A stretch of DNA of 64,000 bases from Streptomyces yangpuensis (GTDB taxonomy: Bacteria > Actinomycetota > Actinomycetes > Streptomycetales > Streptomycetaceae): contig NZ_LBMK01000011.1 in the NCBI RefSeq assembly GCF_001005295.1, forward strand, positions 76,911-140,910, given 5' to 3'. The number at the start of each line of letters is the position of its first letter. The first letter of the stretch is position 1. This document shows, piece by piece, positions 16,362 to 24,701 of the stretch. Under the pieces are notes generated by a model. That model saw only the letters and a list, made by a program, of their open reading frames with translations, had not been told where the DNA came from and made no database searches. The translations under genes were made by a program, and so were the position numbers.

Positions 16362-16799
16362 ATGCCCGTTATCCGGATCGTTCACCGTACGTCCGCGCCC
16401 GCCGCCGAGGCATGGTCGAGGCTCACCGACTGGGAGCGCCACGGGGCGCAGGTCCCTCTCACGCGGACGATCATCGAGACGGCGCCGCCGACGCGAGTGG
16501 GGACGATCTTCACGGCCCGCACGGGTGTGGGCAGGATCACATTCGACGACCGCATGGAGGTCGTCGTCTGGCGGCCCCCCGCGGCGGACTCGCCGGGGCT
16601 GGTCCGGCTGGAGAAGCGCGGCCGTCCCGTGACGGGCTGGGCGGAGATCGAGATCCGCCCCCTCACGACGGGCGGCGCGGAGATCCACTGGCGCGAGGAC
16701 CTCCGCCTGCGCGCCCTCCCCCGCGCCCTGGACCCCCTGGTGGCGAAGGCCGCCCACCTCGTCTTCACCCGCGCCCTCACCCGCCTGCTCCGAGCCTGA
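16362..16799 (+). CDS. SRPBCC family (polyketide cyclase/START-like) protein
   Basis: A 145-residue protein starting VIRIVHRTSAPAAEAWSRLTDWERHG, with GTIFTARTGVGRITFDDRMEV and a C-terminal helix LVFTRALTRLLRA. This is the helix-grip SRPBCC fold that binds hydrophobic ligands; the Streptomyces members are usually of unknown role. The ATG at 16362 fits relatives best; an in-frame ATG at 16341 would add 7 residues. Neither has an SD, so a leaderless or weakly initiated message is likely. It is divergent from the DUF5999 gene. Confidence 0.8.
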   Translation: MPVIRIVHRTSAPAAEAWSRLTDWERHGAQVPLTRTIIETAPPTRVGTIFTARTGVGRITFDDRMEVVVWRPPAADSPGLVRLEKRGRPVTGWAEIEIRPLTTGGAEIHWREDLRLRALPRALDPLVAKAAHLVFTRALTRLLRA

Positions 16800-16859
16800 A
16801 GCCCGCCCCCGGCCGGGACGCCGACGCGGGTGTGGTGGCGCGGGGCCGGAGCCGGGCGC

Positions 16860-17226
16860 GAGCCTCAGGGCCCCGCGAAGTCTCGCGGGTGCGGCTTTGC
16901 GGGGCCGCAGACACCCGCCAGTGCGAGCCGCAGGACCGCCAGACCCCGCGGAGCTGGGGTTCGCGGGGCCGCAGACCGGCGCGAGGCCGCAGGACCGCAG
17001 ACACCCGCCAGCCCGGGGCCGCAGGGCCGCCAGGCACCGTGGGGCTGGGGTTCGCGGGGCCGCAGGACCGCAGGCGCCCGCCGGCCCGGGGCCGCAGGAC
17101 CGCCAAGCCCCGCGAGGCTGGGGTTCGCGGGGCCGCAGGCGCCCGCCGGCGCGGGGCTGCGGGGCCGCCAGGCACCGTGGGGCTGGGGTTCGCGGGGCCG
17201 CCAGGCCCCGCGGGGTGGCTCGGCTC
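16860..17226. repeat. GC-rich degenerate repeat array
   Basis: A 430-base gap without a gene. It is built from degenerate units. The block GCTGGGGTTCGCGGGGCCGC begins at 16953, 17044, 17117 and 17182 (spacing 91, 73, 65), linked by CCGCAGG/ACCGCCAG text. No direct repeat-spacer regularity, so not CRISPR. It lies between the convergent SRPBCC and acyl-CoA dehydrogenase genes and may act as a terminator region. Confidence 0.8.
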
Positions 17227-17230
17227 CGCG

Positions 17231-18460
17231 CTAGCGGATCGGCATGCCGGAGATCGTCCGCGCGATCACCAGCCGCTGGATCTCGCTGGTGCCCTCGAAG
17301 ATCGTGTAGATCGCGCTGTCCCGGTGCATCCGCTCGACCGGGTACTCGCGGGTGAAGCCGTTGCCGCCGAGGATCTGGACGGCCTGGGCGGTGACCTTCT
17401 TGGCGACCTCGCTCGCGAAGAGCTTGGACATGGACCCCTCGGCCGATTCGAAGGGCCGCCCCGCGACCGCCATCCACGACGCCCGCCAGACCAGCAGCCG
17501 GGCGGCGTCGATCTGCGTGCGCATGTCGGCGAGCTGGAAGGCCACGCCCTGGTTGTCGATGATCGGGCGGCCGAACTGCGTACGGGTCTTCGCGTAGTCG
17601 AGGGCCACCTCGTACGCGGCACGCGCGGTGCCCACCGCCATCGCCCCGACGGCCGGCCGCGAGGCCTCGAAGGTCGCCATGGCCGCGTTCTTGACCCGCT
17701 CGCCCCCGCCGCTGCGGGCCCGCTCCCGGGCCCGGGCGAGCCGCTCGTCCAGCTTCTCCTTGCCGCCGAGCAGGCAGTTGCCGGGGATCCGTACGTCCTC
17801 CAGGACCACCTCGGCGGTGTGGGAGGCGCGGATGCCGTGCTTCTTGAACTTCTGCCCCTGCGACAGCCCGGGCGTGCCCGGCGGCACGATGAAGGAGGCG
17901 TGCCCCTTGGTGCCCAGCTCCTGGTCGACGACGGCCACGACGATGTGGACGTTGGCGATACCGCCGTTGGTGGCCCAGGTCTTGGTGCCGTTGAGCACCC
18001 ACTCGTCCTTGGCCTGGTCGTAGACGGCCCGGGTGCGCATCGAGCCGACGTCCGAGCCGGCATCCGGCTCCGAGGAGCAGAAGGCGGCGACCTTCACGTC
18101 GTCGGGGGTGCCGTACATCTGGGGGATCCAGGTGCCGATCTGCTCCTCGGTGCCGTTGGCCACGACGCCGATCGCCGCGAGCCCGGTACCGACGATGGAC
18201 AGCGCGATGCCTGCGTCGCCCCAGAAGAGCTCCTCCATGGCCATCGGGATGCCCAGCCCGGTCGGGTCGAAGAACTGCTGGGCGTAGAAGTCCAGCGAGT
18301 AGATGCCGACCTTGGCGGCCTCCTGGATGACGGGCCACGGAGTCTCTTCGCGCTCGTCCCATTCCGCGGCGGCGGGTCGCATCACATCGGCCGCGAAGCC
18401 GTGGATCCAGTCCCGCACCTGCTTCTGGTCGTCGTTCAGCTCCATGGTGAACTCCGCCAT
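17231..18460 (-). CDS. acyl-CoA dehydrogenase
   Basis: A 409-residue flavoenzyme of the ACAD family, which introduces an alpha-beta double bond into acyl-CoA. N-terminal helical domain MELNDDQKQVRDWIHGFAADV; the FAD-binding segments VAAFCSSEPDAGSD and TWATNGG; C-terminal signature QILGGNGFTREYPVERMHRDSAIYTIFEGTSEIQRLVIAR, with the E of EGTSEIQ in the usual catalytic-base position. ATG 18460 has GGAGGGG before it. It is divergent from a TetR gene, whose palindromic operators lie in the shared spacer, so TetR control is likely. Confidence 0.95.
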   Translation of the reverse strand: MAEFTMELNDDQKQVRDWIHGFAADVMRPAAAEWDEREETPWPVIQEAAKVGIYSLDFYAQQFFDPTGLGIPMAMEELFWGDAGIALSIVGTGLAAIGVVANGTEEQIGTWIPQMYGTPDDVKVAAFCSSEPDAGSDVGSMRTRAVYDQAKDEWVLNGTKTWATNGGIANVHIVVAVVDQELGTKGHASFIVPPGTPGLSQGQKFKKHGIRASHTAEVVLEDVRIPGNCLLGGKEKLDERLARARERARSGGGERVKNAAMATFEASRPAVGAMAVGTARAAYEVALDYAKTRTQFGRPIIDNQGVAFQLADMRTQIDAARLLVWRASWMAVAGRPFESAEGSMSKLFASEVAKKVTAQAVQILGGNGFTREYPVERMHRDSAIYTIFEGTSEIQRLVIARTISGMPIR

Positions 18461-18495
18461 ATCCCCTCCACCTGTCGCACGCGTTCGCTCCGGAA

Positions 18496-18545
18496 GTTAC
18501 CAGCGGTAACCCACCTGGGAGGCACAGTCTGTTACCGGCGAGTAA
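18496..18545. promoter_or_regulatory. palindromic operators in the acyl-CoA dehydrogenase / TetR spacer
   Basis: A perfect palindrome GTTACC-AGC-GGTAAC at 18496-18510, and a second half-symmetrical TTAC...GTAA at 18532-18545. The shared GTTACC core 36 bases apart suggests two sites for one dimeric regulator, most simply the adjacent TetR protein. Site 1 lies 36-50 bases upstream of the dehydrogenase start. Confidence 0.6.
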
Positions 18546-18674
18546 GCACTGTCAAGCACGACCGATGCCGTCGGCGGCCGCCAGGTCGGGTCCGCCGATT
18601 CGATCGCCGGGGTGCCTTGGGTGTTACGTTGCGTGGGCGTCACGCACATCGCAAGGGCGGGGAGAGAACACGTC

Positions 18675-19319
18675 ATGGAGACCACGCAGCAGACCGGCGA
18701 ACCGGGAGCGGCCGAACGCCGCCGGCGCGAGCTGCTCGAAGCCGCCGACCGGGTCGTGCTCAGGGACGGCCCCAAGGCCTCCATGAACGCCATCGCGGCC
18801 GAGGCCGGAATCACCAAGCCCATCCTCTACCGGCACTTCGGGGACAAGGCGGGCCTCTACCAGGCACTCGCCGTCCGGCACACCGACGCGCTCCTCGACT
18901 CGCTGCGGGCGGCGCTCGACGCCCCCGCCGAGCGCCGCCGACGGGTGGAGTCGACCCTCGACACCTACCTGGCCGCCATCGAGGCCCGCCCGCAGGTCTA
19001 CCGCTTCCTGATGCACCCCGCGGAGGACTCGCACACCGCCGAGCGCGGCTTCGACGTCGGCCTGCACTCGGCGCCGCTGCTGCGCCGGCTCGGCGAGGAG
19101 CTGGCCCAGGTGATCAGCGAGCGGGTCGACCTCGGCCCGGGCGGGGAGCGGCTGGCCCGAGTCTGGGGCCACGGCATCGTCGGCATGATGCACGCGGCCG
19201 GCGACTGGTGGCTGGGCGAACGCCCCTGCGAGCGCGCGGACCTGGTCGCGGCCCTCACCGATCTCCTCTGGGGCCGCCTGGCCACCGCCGGCAACCGTGA
19301 GGACGGCCCCGGCTTCTGA
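18675..19319 (+). CDS. TetR family transcriptional regulator
   Basis: A 214-residue regulator. N-terminal HTH: RRRELLEAADRVVLRDGPKASMNAIAAEAGITKPILYRHFGDKAGLYQAL, the standard TetR signature. The C-terminal helical domain (~90-205) has an HGIVGMMHAAGDWWLGERPCERADLV segment typical of fatty-acid-linked TetR proteins. ATG 18675 follows GGAGAG. Divergent from the acyl-CoA dehydrogenase, which it probably represses until an acyl-CoA ligand binds; that is inference. Confidence 0.92.
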   Translation: METTQQTGEPGAAERRRRELLEAADRVVLRDGPKASMNAIAAEAGITKPILYRHFGDKAGLYQALAVRHTDALLDSLRAALDAPAERRRRVESTLDTYLAAIEARPQVYRFLMHPAEDSHTAERGFDVGLHSAPLLRRLGEELAQVISERVDLGPGGERLARVWGHGIVGMMHAAGDWWLGERPCERADLVAALTDLLWGRLATAGNREDGPGF

Positions 19320-19363
19320 CCCGCCGCGGCGTTTGCCGGACTGCGCCGCCCCGATCCAGCCTC

Positions 19364-19401
19364 GCCGGCGTTTGAGGCGCGGGGTCCGGGGCCGCGCCCC
19401 G
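19364..19401. repeat. Streptomyces-type interspersed GC repeat
   Basis: The block GCCGGCGTTTGAGG followed by CGCGGGGTCCGGGGC is identical (29 bases) to one at 38976. Such units are common between convergent Streptomyces genes. Here it lies between the TetR and deformylase stops. Confidence 0.75.
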
Positions 19402-19452
19402 GGAAACCCGGCTCCGTCGGGCACCGGACTCCGTCCGGGCCCGCGCCACGCC

Positions 19453-20007
19453 CTAGCCGCGCGCCGCGCCGGGGCTCCACGGGGCCTTGCGGATGGCCCG
19501 CCGCAGCCGACGGGCCCGCATCCCCGTCACGCGGTCCGCGTACACGGTCCCGTCGAGGTGGTCGCACTCGTGCTGGAGGCAGCGCGCGAAGAAGCCCGTC
19601 CCGGAGATCCGTACCGCCGCGCCGTCCGAGGTGACCCCCTCCACGACCGCGTGGTCGAAGCGGACGGTGCCCGCCTCCAGCCCCGGCAGGGACAGGCAGC
19701 CCTCGGGCCCGAGGAACTCGTCCCCGTCGGCCGTCACCAGTCGCGGGTTGACGATGTGCCCGACGTGCCGTACGTCTTCGTCATCGGGACAGTCGTAGAC
19801 GAACACCCGCTGGGCGACACCGACCTGGTTCGCGGCGAGGCCGACGCCCTCGGCGGCGTACATCGTCGCGAACATGTCCTCGATGAGGCGGTCGAGGGCC
19901 GGGCCGAACTCGGTGACCTCCGGGCAGGGCGAGTGGAGCACCGGATCACCCAGCAGGCTCATGGTGCGGACGAGTCCGGTGGTACCGGGGATGAGGCGCT
20001 GTCGCAT
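19453..20007 (-). CDS. def: peptide deformylase
   Basis: A 184-residue metalloprotease-fold enzyme that removes the formyl group from new N-termini. All three motifs are intact: GVGLAANQ (motif 1), EGCLSLPG (motif 2, Cys metal ligand), and QHECDHLDG (motif 3, HEXXH-type). The ATG at 20007 gives the usual length; longer frame upstream is not supported. A -10-like TATAGT at 20035-20030 (minus strand) sits 23 bases before it. Divergent from murT. Streptomyces have several deformylases, so it may be one of a set. Confidence 0.95.
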   Translation of the reverse strand: MRQRLIPGTTGLVRTMSLLGDPVLHSPCPEVTEFGPALDRLIEDMFATMYAAEGVGLAANQVGVAQRVFVYDCPDDEDVRHVGHIVNPRLVTADGDEFLGPEGCLSLPGLEAGTVRFDHAVVEGVTSDGAAVRISGTGFFARCLQHECDHLDGTVYADRVTGMRARRLRRAIRKAPWSPGAARG

Positions 20008-20130
20008 GGCCGTAAGCGTACGACGGGCGACTATATGAGGAGATCCGCGGCGGGGCGGGGGCGCCGCGGTCAAGGCTCCGGCCGGTACTGGATAGGCTGG
20101 GGCCGACCGACGCTAGGAGGACAAGGGACG

Positions 20131-21369
20131 ATGGCAGGCAACACGGAGCCGCTTTCGCCGCGGGCCAAGCTGGCCGTGACGGCGGGCAAGGCCGCGGCGG
20201 CGGTGTCGCGGGCCGCGGGACGCGGAAGCGGATCGGTGATCGGCGGCAAGGTCGCACTCAGGCTCGACCCCGATCTTCTCGGCGCGCTGGCGCAACACCT
20301 CGACGTCGTCCTCGTATCAGCGACGAACGGCAAGACCACGACGACCCGGCTGATCGCCGAGGCCCTGCGAGCCAGTGGTCCGGTCGTCTCCAACGCCCTC
20401 GGTGCCAACATGCCGGCGGGCATCACCTCGGCGCTCGCCGGCGGCTCGGACGCCAAGTACGGCGTCATCGAGGTCGACGAGAAGTACCTGGCCGGAGTGG
20501 CCCGGGACGTCACCCCCAAGGTGATCGCCCTGCTCAACCTCTCCCGCGACCAGCTGGACCGCGCCGCCGAGACCCGCATGCTCGCGGAGAAGTGGCGTGA
20601 GGGCCTCCAGGGCTCCAAGGCCGTCATCGTCGCCAACTGCGACGACCCTCTGATCGTCTGGTCCGCCTCCTCCTCGCAGAACGTGGTGTGGGTGGCGGCC
20701 GGCCAGGAGTGGAAGGACGACGCCTGGTCGTGCCCCTCCTGCGGCGGTGTCATGCAGCGCCCGGGCGACGACTGGTTCTGCGGCGAGTGCGGCTTCCGCC
20801 GCCCGAGCCCGACCTGGGTGCTCTCCGGCGACCACGTGCTGGACCCGCACGGCTCGGCCTGGCCGATCCACCTCCAGCTGCCCGGCCGCGCCAACAAGGC
20901 CAACGCCGCCACCTCGGCCGCCGTGGCCGCCGTCTTCGGCGTCCCGCCGCAGGTCGCGCTGGAGCGGATGTACCAGGTGCAGGCCGTCGCCGGACGCTAC
21001 GACGTGGTCAACTTCCAGGGCCGGGAGCTGCGACTGCTGCTCGCGAAGAACCCGGCGGGCTGGCTCGAAACGTTTTCGCTGATCGACCCGCCGCCGACCC
21101 CGGTGATCCTCTCCGTGAACGCGCGCGGCGCCGACGGGACCGACACCTCCTGGCTGTGGGACGTCGACTACCCGCGCCTGGCCGGCCACCCGATCTTCGT
21201 GATCGGCGACCGCAAGCTGGACCTCGCGGTCCGCCTGGAGGTCGCGGGCCTGGACTTCCGGGTGTGCGAGACCCTCGACGAGGCCGTGCAGCTCGCGCCG
21301 CCCGGACAGATCGAGCTGATCGCCAACTACACCGCCTTCCAGGACGTGCGCCGCCGCGTCGGCAACTAG
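20131..21369 (+). CDS. murT: lipid II isoglutaminyl synthase, MurT subunit
   Basis: A 412-residue Mur-ligase-like enzyme. It has the ATP loop VSATNGKTTTTRLIAEAL (~62-72), the Mur central domain, and the MurT-specific four-Cys ribbon CPSC (~201) and CGEC (~217). The C-terminal DUF1727 region follows (TSWLWDVDYPRLAG). MurT with GatD amidates the D-Glu of lipid II to D-isoglutamine in the cytoplasm. AGGAGG lies at 20116. GatD begins 28 bases after the stop. Confidence 0.96.
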   Translation: MAGNTEPLSPRAKLAVTAGKAAAAVSRAAGRGSGSVIGGKVALRLDPDLLGALAQHLDVVLVSATNGKTTTTRLIAEALRASGPVVSNALGANMPAGITSALAGGSDAKYGVIEVDEKYLAGVARDVTPKVIALLNLSRDQLDRAAETRMLAEKWREGLQGSKAVIVANCDDPLIVWSASSSQNVVWVAAGQEWKDDAWSCPSCGGVMQRPGDDWFCGECGFRRPSPTWVLSGDHVLDPHGSAWPIHLQLPGRANKANAATSAAVAAVFGVPPQVALERMYQVQAVAGRYDVVNFQGRELRLLLAKNPAGWLETFSLIDPPPTPVILSVNARGADGTDTSWLWDVDYPRLAGHPIFVIGDRKLDLAVRLEVAGLDFRVCETLDEAVQLAPPGQIELIANYTAFQDVRRRVGN

Positions 21370-21397
21370 TACTCATACCCCCAGAGGACACAAGAGC

Positions 21398-22126
21398 ATG
21401 AGCGACAACAGCCTGCGTCTGGTGTGGGTCTACCCCGACCTGCTCAGCACGTACGGAGACCAGGGCAACGCCCTCGTCGTGGAGCGCCGGGCCCGCCAGC
21501 GCGGCCTGGACGTGCAGCGCGTGGACGTGCGCAGCGACCAGCCCATCCCCACCTCGGGCGACATCTACCTGATCGGCGGCGGCGAGGACCGTCCGCAGCG
21601 CCTGGCCGCGGAGCGGCTGCTGCGCGACGGCGGTCTGGAGCGGGCCGTCTCGAACGGGGCGATCGTCTTCTCCGTCTGCGCCGGCTACCAGATCCTGGGC
21701 AAAGAGTTCGTCAACGACCAGGGCCAGCGCCAGGAGGGCCTCGGCCTGCTGGACGTCGTCACCCTGCGCGGTGAGGGCGAGCGGTGCGTCGGCGACGTCC
21801 TCGCCGACATCGACCCGCGGCTGGGCCTGCCGCAGCTGACGGGCTTCGAGAACCACCAGGGCGTCACCCACCTCGGCCCGACGGCGAAGCCGTTCGCCCG
21901 GGTGACCATGGGCCGCGGCAACGGCACCGGCGACGGCACCGAAGGCGCGTACAACGACACGGTGTTCGGCACCTACATGCACGGGCCCGTGATGGCGCGC
22001 AACCCGCAGATCGCGGACCTGCTGCTGAAGCTGGCGCTCGACGTGAACGCCCTGCCGGCCATAGACGACCGGTGGTACGAGGCGCTGCGCGCGGAGCGGA
22101 TCGCGGCTGCGACGCAGCCCGCCTAG
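21398..22126 (+). CDS. gatD: lipid II isoglutaminyl synthase, GatD glutaminase subunit
   Basis: A 242-residue class I glutamine amidotransferase. Nucleophile Cys ~94 in SVCAGYQILG, and His ~195 in TYMHGPVMARNP, complete the GatD site. It feeds ammonia to MurT. AGAGGACACAAGAGC precedes the ATG. The hairpin at 22173 closes this two-gene operon. Confidence 0.96.
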   Translation: MSDNSLRLVWVYPDLLSTYGDQGNALVVERRARQRGLDVQRVDVRSDQPIPTSGDIYLIGGGEDRPQRLAAERLLRDGGLERAVSNGAIVFSVCAGYQILGKEFVNDQGQRQEGLGLLDVVTLRGEGERCVGDVLADIDPRLGLPQLTGFENHQGVTHLGPTAKPFARVTMGRGNGTGDGTEGAYNDTVFGTYMHGPVMARNPQIADLLLKLALDVNALPAIDDRWYEALRAERIAAATQPA

Positions 22127-22172
22127 CACCCTCGCGGAGCGCTCATCAGGGCGGCCCCCGCATCATGTGTTC

Positions 22173-22202
22173 GGCCCGGTTTTCCCTAGGGGGAACCGGG
22201 CC
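22173..22202. terminator. terminator of murT-gatD
   Basis: GGCCCGGTT (22173-22181) pairs with AACCGGGCC (22194-22202), with further partial pairing inside. It lies 46 bases after the gatD stop. Confidence 0.7.
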
Positions 22203-22341
22203 GACGTCGTTTCGCACGACGATCACGACCAGCATGTGGAGGATGGTTCAGCACACCTCCAAACCGCTTGTAGGGTGGCCGTAGTTCCAACCGGACGACG
22301 TGGTCCGGTCGCCGGCCCACGTTGCAAAGGTCTCTTCTGCC

Positions 22342-23367
22342 ATGCGCATAGGTGTGCTCACTTCCGGTGGCGACTGCCCCGGCCTCAACGCCGTCATCCG
22401 CTCCGTCGTGCACCGTGCCGTCGTCGACCACGGCGACGAGGTGATCGGCTTCCACGACGGCTGGAAGGGCCTGCTGGAGGCGGACTACCGCAAGCTCGAC
22501 CTCGATGCCGTCGCCGGCATCCTCGCCCGCGGCGGCACCATCCTCGGCTCCTCCCGGGTCCAGCCCGCGCACCTGCGCGACGGTGTCGAGCGTGCCCGCG
22601 GGCACGTCGCCGACCTCGGTCTCGACGCGATCATCCCGATCGGCGGCGAAGGCACCCTGAAGGCCGCGAACCTGCTCTCGCAGGCCGGTCTGCCGATCGT
22701 CGGTGTCCCGAAGACCATCGACAACGACATCGCCTCCACCGACGTCACCTTCGGCTTCGACACCGCCGTCGGGGTCGCCACGGAGGCGCTCGACCGTCTG
22801 AAGACCACCGCCGAGTCCCACCAGCGAGTGATGGTCGTCGAGGTCATGGGCCGCCACACCGGCTGGATCGCCCTGCACTCGGGCATGGCGGCCGGCGCGC
22901 ACGCGATCGTCGTACCGGAGCGCCCCTTCGACATAGACGAGCTGACGGCGATCGTCGGAGAGCGCTTCTCCGCGGGCAAGCGGTTCGCGATCGTCGTGGT
23001 CGCCGAGGGCGCCAAGCCCAAGCCCGGCTCGATGGCCTTCGAGGAGCGCGGCAAGGACATCTACGGCCACGAGCGGTTCGCCGGTATCGGCAACCTGCTG
23101 GCCGTTGAGCTGGAGAACCGTCTGGGCAAGGAGGCCCGGCCGGTGATCCTGGGTCACGTCCAGCGCGGCGGCACGCCCACCGCGTACGACCGGGTCCTCG
23201 CGACCCGGTTCGGCTGGCACGCGGTGGAGGCGGCGCACCGGGGCGAGTTCGGCATGCTGACCGCGCTGCGCGGCACGGAGATCGAGATGGTCCCGCTCGC
23301 CGAGGCGACCTCGACCCTGAAAACCGTCCCGGCCGAGCGCTACGAAGAGGCCCAGACGGTTCTCTGA
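22342..23367 (+). CDS. pfkA: ATP-dependent 6-phosphofructokinase
   Basis: A 341-residue PfkA. MRIGVLTSGGDCPGLNAVIRS is the ATP loop, then IGGEGTLKAA, the substrate motif GVPKTIDNDIASTD (usual catalytic Asp), and VVEVMGRHTGWIA. ATP-type features (GGDCPG, GGEGT) rather than PPi-type GGDD. It phosphorylates fructose 6-phosphate, committing carbon to glycolysis. The ATG has little SD. The gene has its own terminator at 23398. Confidence 0.95.
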   Translation: MRIGVLTSGGDCPGLNAVIRSVVHRAVVDHGDEVIGFHDGWKGLLEADYRKLDLDAVAGILARGGTILGSSRVQPAHLRDGVERARGHVADLGLDAIIPIGGEGTLKAANLLSQAGLPIVGVPKTIDNDIASTDVTFGFDTAVGVATEALDRLKTTAESHQRVMVVEVMGRHTGWIALHSGMAAGAHAIVVPERPFDIDELTAIVGERFSAGKRFAIVVVAEGAKPKPGSMAFEERGKDIYGHERFAGIGNLLAVELENRLGKEARPVILGHVQRGGTPTAYDRVLATRFGWHAVEAAHRGEFGMLTALRGTEIEMVPLAEATSTLKTVPAERYEEAQTVL

Positions 23368-23397
23368 CCGCTCCCCCGGCGTCCCATTTGTGGCAGA

Positions 23398-23429
23398 CCG
23401 CCCCCGCGCGCACGAGCGTACGGGGGCGG
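23398..23429. terminator. terminator of pfkA
   Basis: CCGCCCCCG (23398-23406) and CGGGGGCGG (23421-23429) form a 9-bp stem with a 14-base loop, 31 bases after the pfkA stop and 41 before the next start. Confidence 0.65.
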
Positions 23430-23469
23430 CACTACTGTGGTGGGGCAGCACAGTCGAGGGAGTGAACAG

Positions 23470-24426
23470 ATGGACCACAGCGGGCACGGCATGGACATGC
23501 ACATGGACTTGCCGCCGTTCACTCTCGGGCGCGGGCTGGAGTTCTCCTTCGACGCGTTCTTCCTGTTCGGCTCCCTGCTGGGGCTCGCCCTGTACGGGTG
23601 GGGCGTGCTGCGGCTGCGCCGTCGCGGGGACTCCTGGCCGCTGGGCCGGACGATCGCGTTCACCCTCGGTGTGCTCACCGTGATCCTGGTGATGTGCACC
23701 AAGCTGAACGACTACGGCATGGTCATGTTCAGCGTGCACATGGTCCAGCACATGGTGATCAGCATGATCACCCCGATCCTGGTCCTGCTGGGCGCCCCGG
23801 TGACGCTGGCGCTGCGCGCGCTGCCGCCCGCGGGCCGCGGGCGCAAGGGGCCGCGCGAGCTCCTGCTGGCGCTCCTGCACAGCCGGTACATGCGGGTGAT
23901 CACCCATCCGGCCTTCACGATCCCGATGTTCATCGCGAGCCTCTACGCGCTGTACTTCACCCCGCTCTTCGACTTCCTGATGGAGAGCCGCACCGGGCAC
24001 ATCTCGATGATGGTCCACTTCTTCGCGGTCGGCATGATCTTCTTCTGGCCGATCATGGGCATCGACCCCGGTCCGCACCGTCCGGGCTACGTCATGCGGA
24101 TGCTGGAGCTCTTCGCGGGCATGCCCTTCCACGCGTTCTTCGGCATCGCCCTGATGATGGCGAGCCAGCCGATGATCAAGACGTACGCGAACCCGCCGGC
24201 CTCCCTCGGCATCGATCCGCTGCTCGACCAGCAGTGGGGCGGCGGCATCGCCTGGGCGTTCAGCGAGATCCCCTCGGTGCTGGTGCTGATCGCCCTGATC
24301 TACCAGTGGTACCACTCCGAGCAGCGGGCCGCGAAGCGCTCCGACCGGGCCGCGGACCGCAACGGCGACCAGGAGCTGGAGGCGTACAACGCGTATCTTG
24401 CCTCGCTCCGAGCGCGTGGCCGGTAG
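23470..24426 (+). CDS. CtaG-like cytochrome c oxidase assembly protein
   Basis: A 318-residue polytopic membrane protein with about seven helices and conserved HMVQHMVISMI, MVHFFAVGMIFFWPIMG and FHAFFGIALMMASQP, the caa3_CtaG family that helps copper insertion into terminal oxidase. The N-terminus MDHSGHGMDMHMDLPP is exceptionally His/Met-rich for its length and looks like a copper-binding tail. GAGGGAG is the SD. The C-terminal 30 residues are polar. Downstream genes are close and same strand. Confidence 0.88.
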   Translation: MDHSGHGMDMHMDLPPFTLGRGLEFSFDAFFLFGSLLGLALYGWGVLRLRRRGDSWPLGRTIAFTLGVLTVILVMCTKLNDYGMVMFSVHMVQHMVISMITPILVLLGAPVTLALRALPPAGRGRKGPRELLLALLHSRYMRVITHPAFTIPMFIASLYALYFTPLFDFLMESRTGHISMMVHFFAVGMIFFWPIMGIDPGPHRPGYVMRMLELFAGMPFHAFFGIALMMASQPMIKTYANPPASLGIDPLLDQQWGGGIAWAFSEIPSVLVLIALIYQWYHSEQRAAKRSDRAADRNGDQELEAYNAYLASLRARGR

Positions 24427-24458
24427 CGCGATCCCGTTCCGGCGCGCCACCATGGGGC

Positions 24459-24617
24459 ATGACCGGATCCGTTAAGGCGATGGCAGTCATGACCTTCGCC
24501 GCACTGGTGGCCGTCGCCACGTACTCGGTGGTCCTCGGCAGCAACGGCTGGCTGTGGTTCGGCTGGGTGGTGCTGGGGCTGCTGACCGCGGGGATGGCCG
24601 CCTCGCGCAATGCCTGA
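24459..24617 (+). CDS. small membrane protein, 52 residues
   Basis: MTGSVKAMAVMTFAALVAV, then YSVVLGSNGWLWFGWVVLGLLTAGMAASRNA: two hydrophobic stretches of ~20. It sits between the CtaG-like and acyltransferase genes on the same strand and is not a shadow of either. No SD beyond ATGGGGC. I do not recognise a named family. Confidence 0.55.
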   Translation: MTGSVKAMAVMTFAALVAVATYSVVLGSNGWLWFGWVVLGLLTAGMAASRNA

Positions 24618-24701
24618 GGAAGGTCACCGCCGCCCCCTCCATCCCGGGACTCACCGTCCGTAAAATGGCCGTGACGACGGGATACCGACAGGAGCGGCCT
24701 G

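Noticed and set aside
16860..17226. Possible CRISPR or phage attachment array
   Set aside because: Spacing is irregular and shrinking, with no spacers or cas genes.
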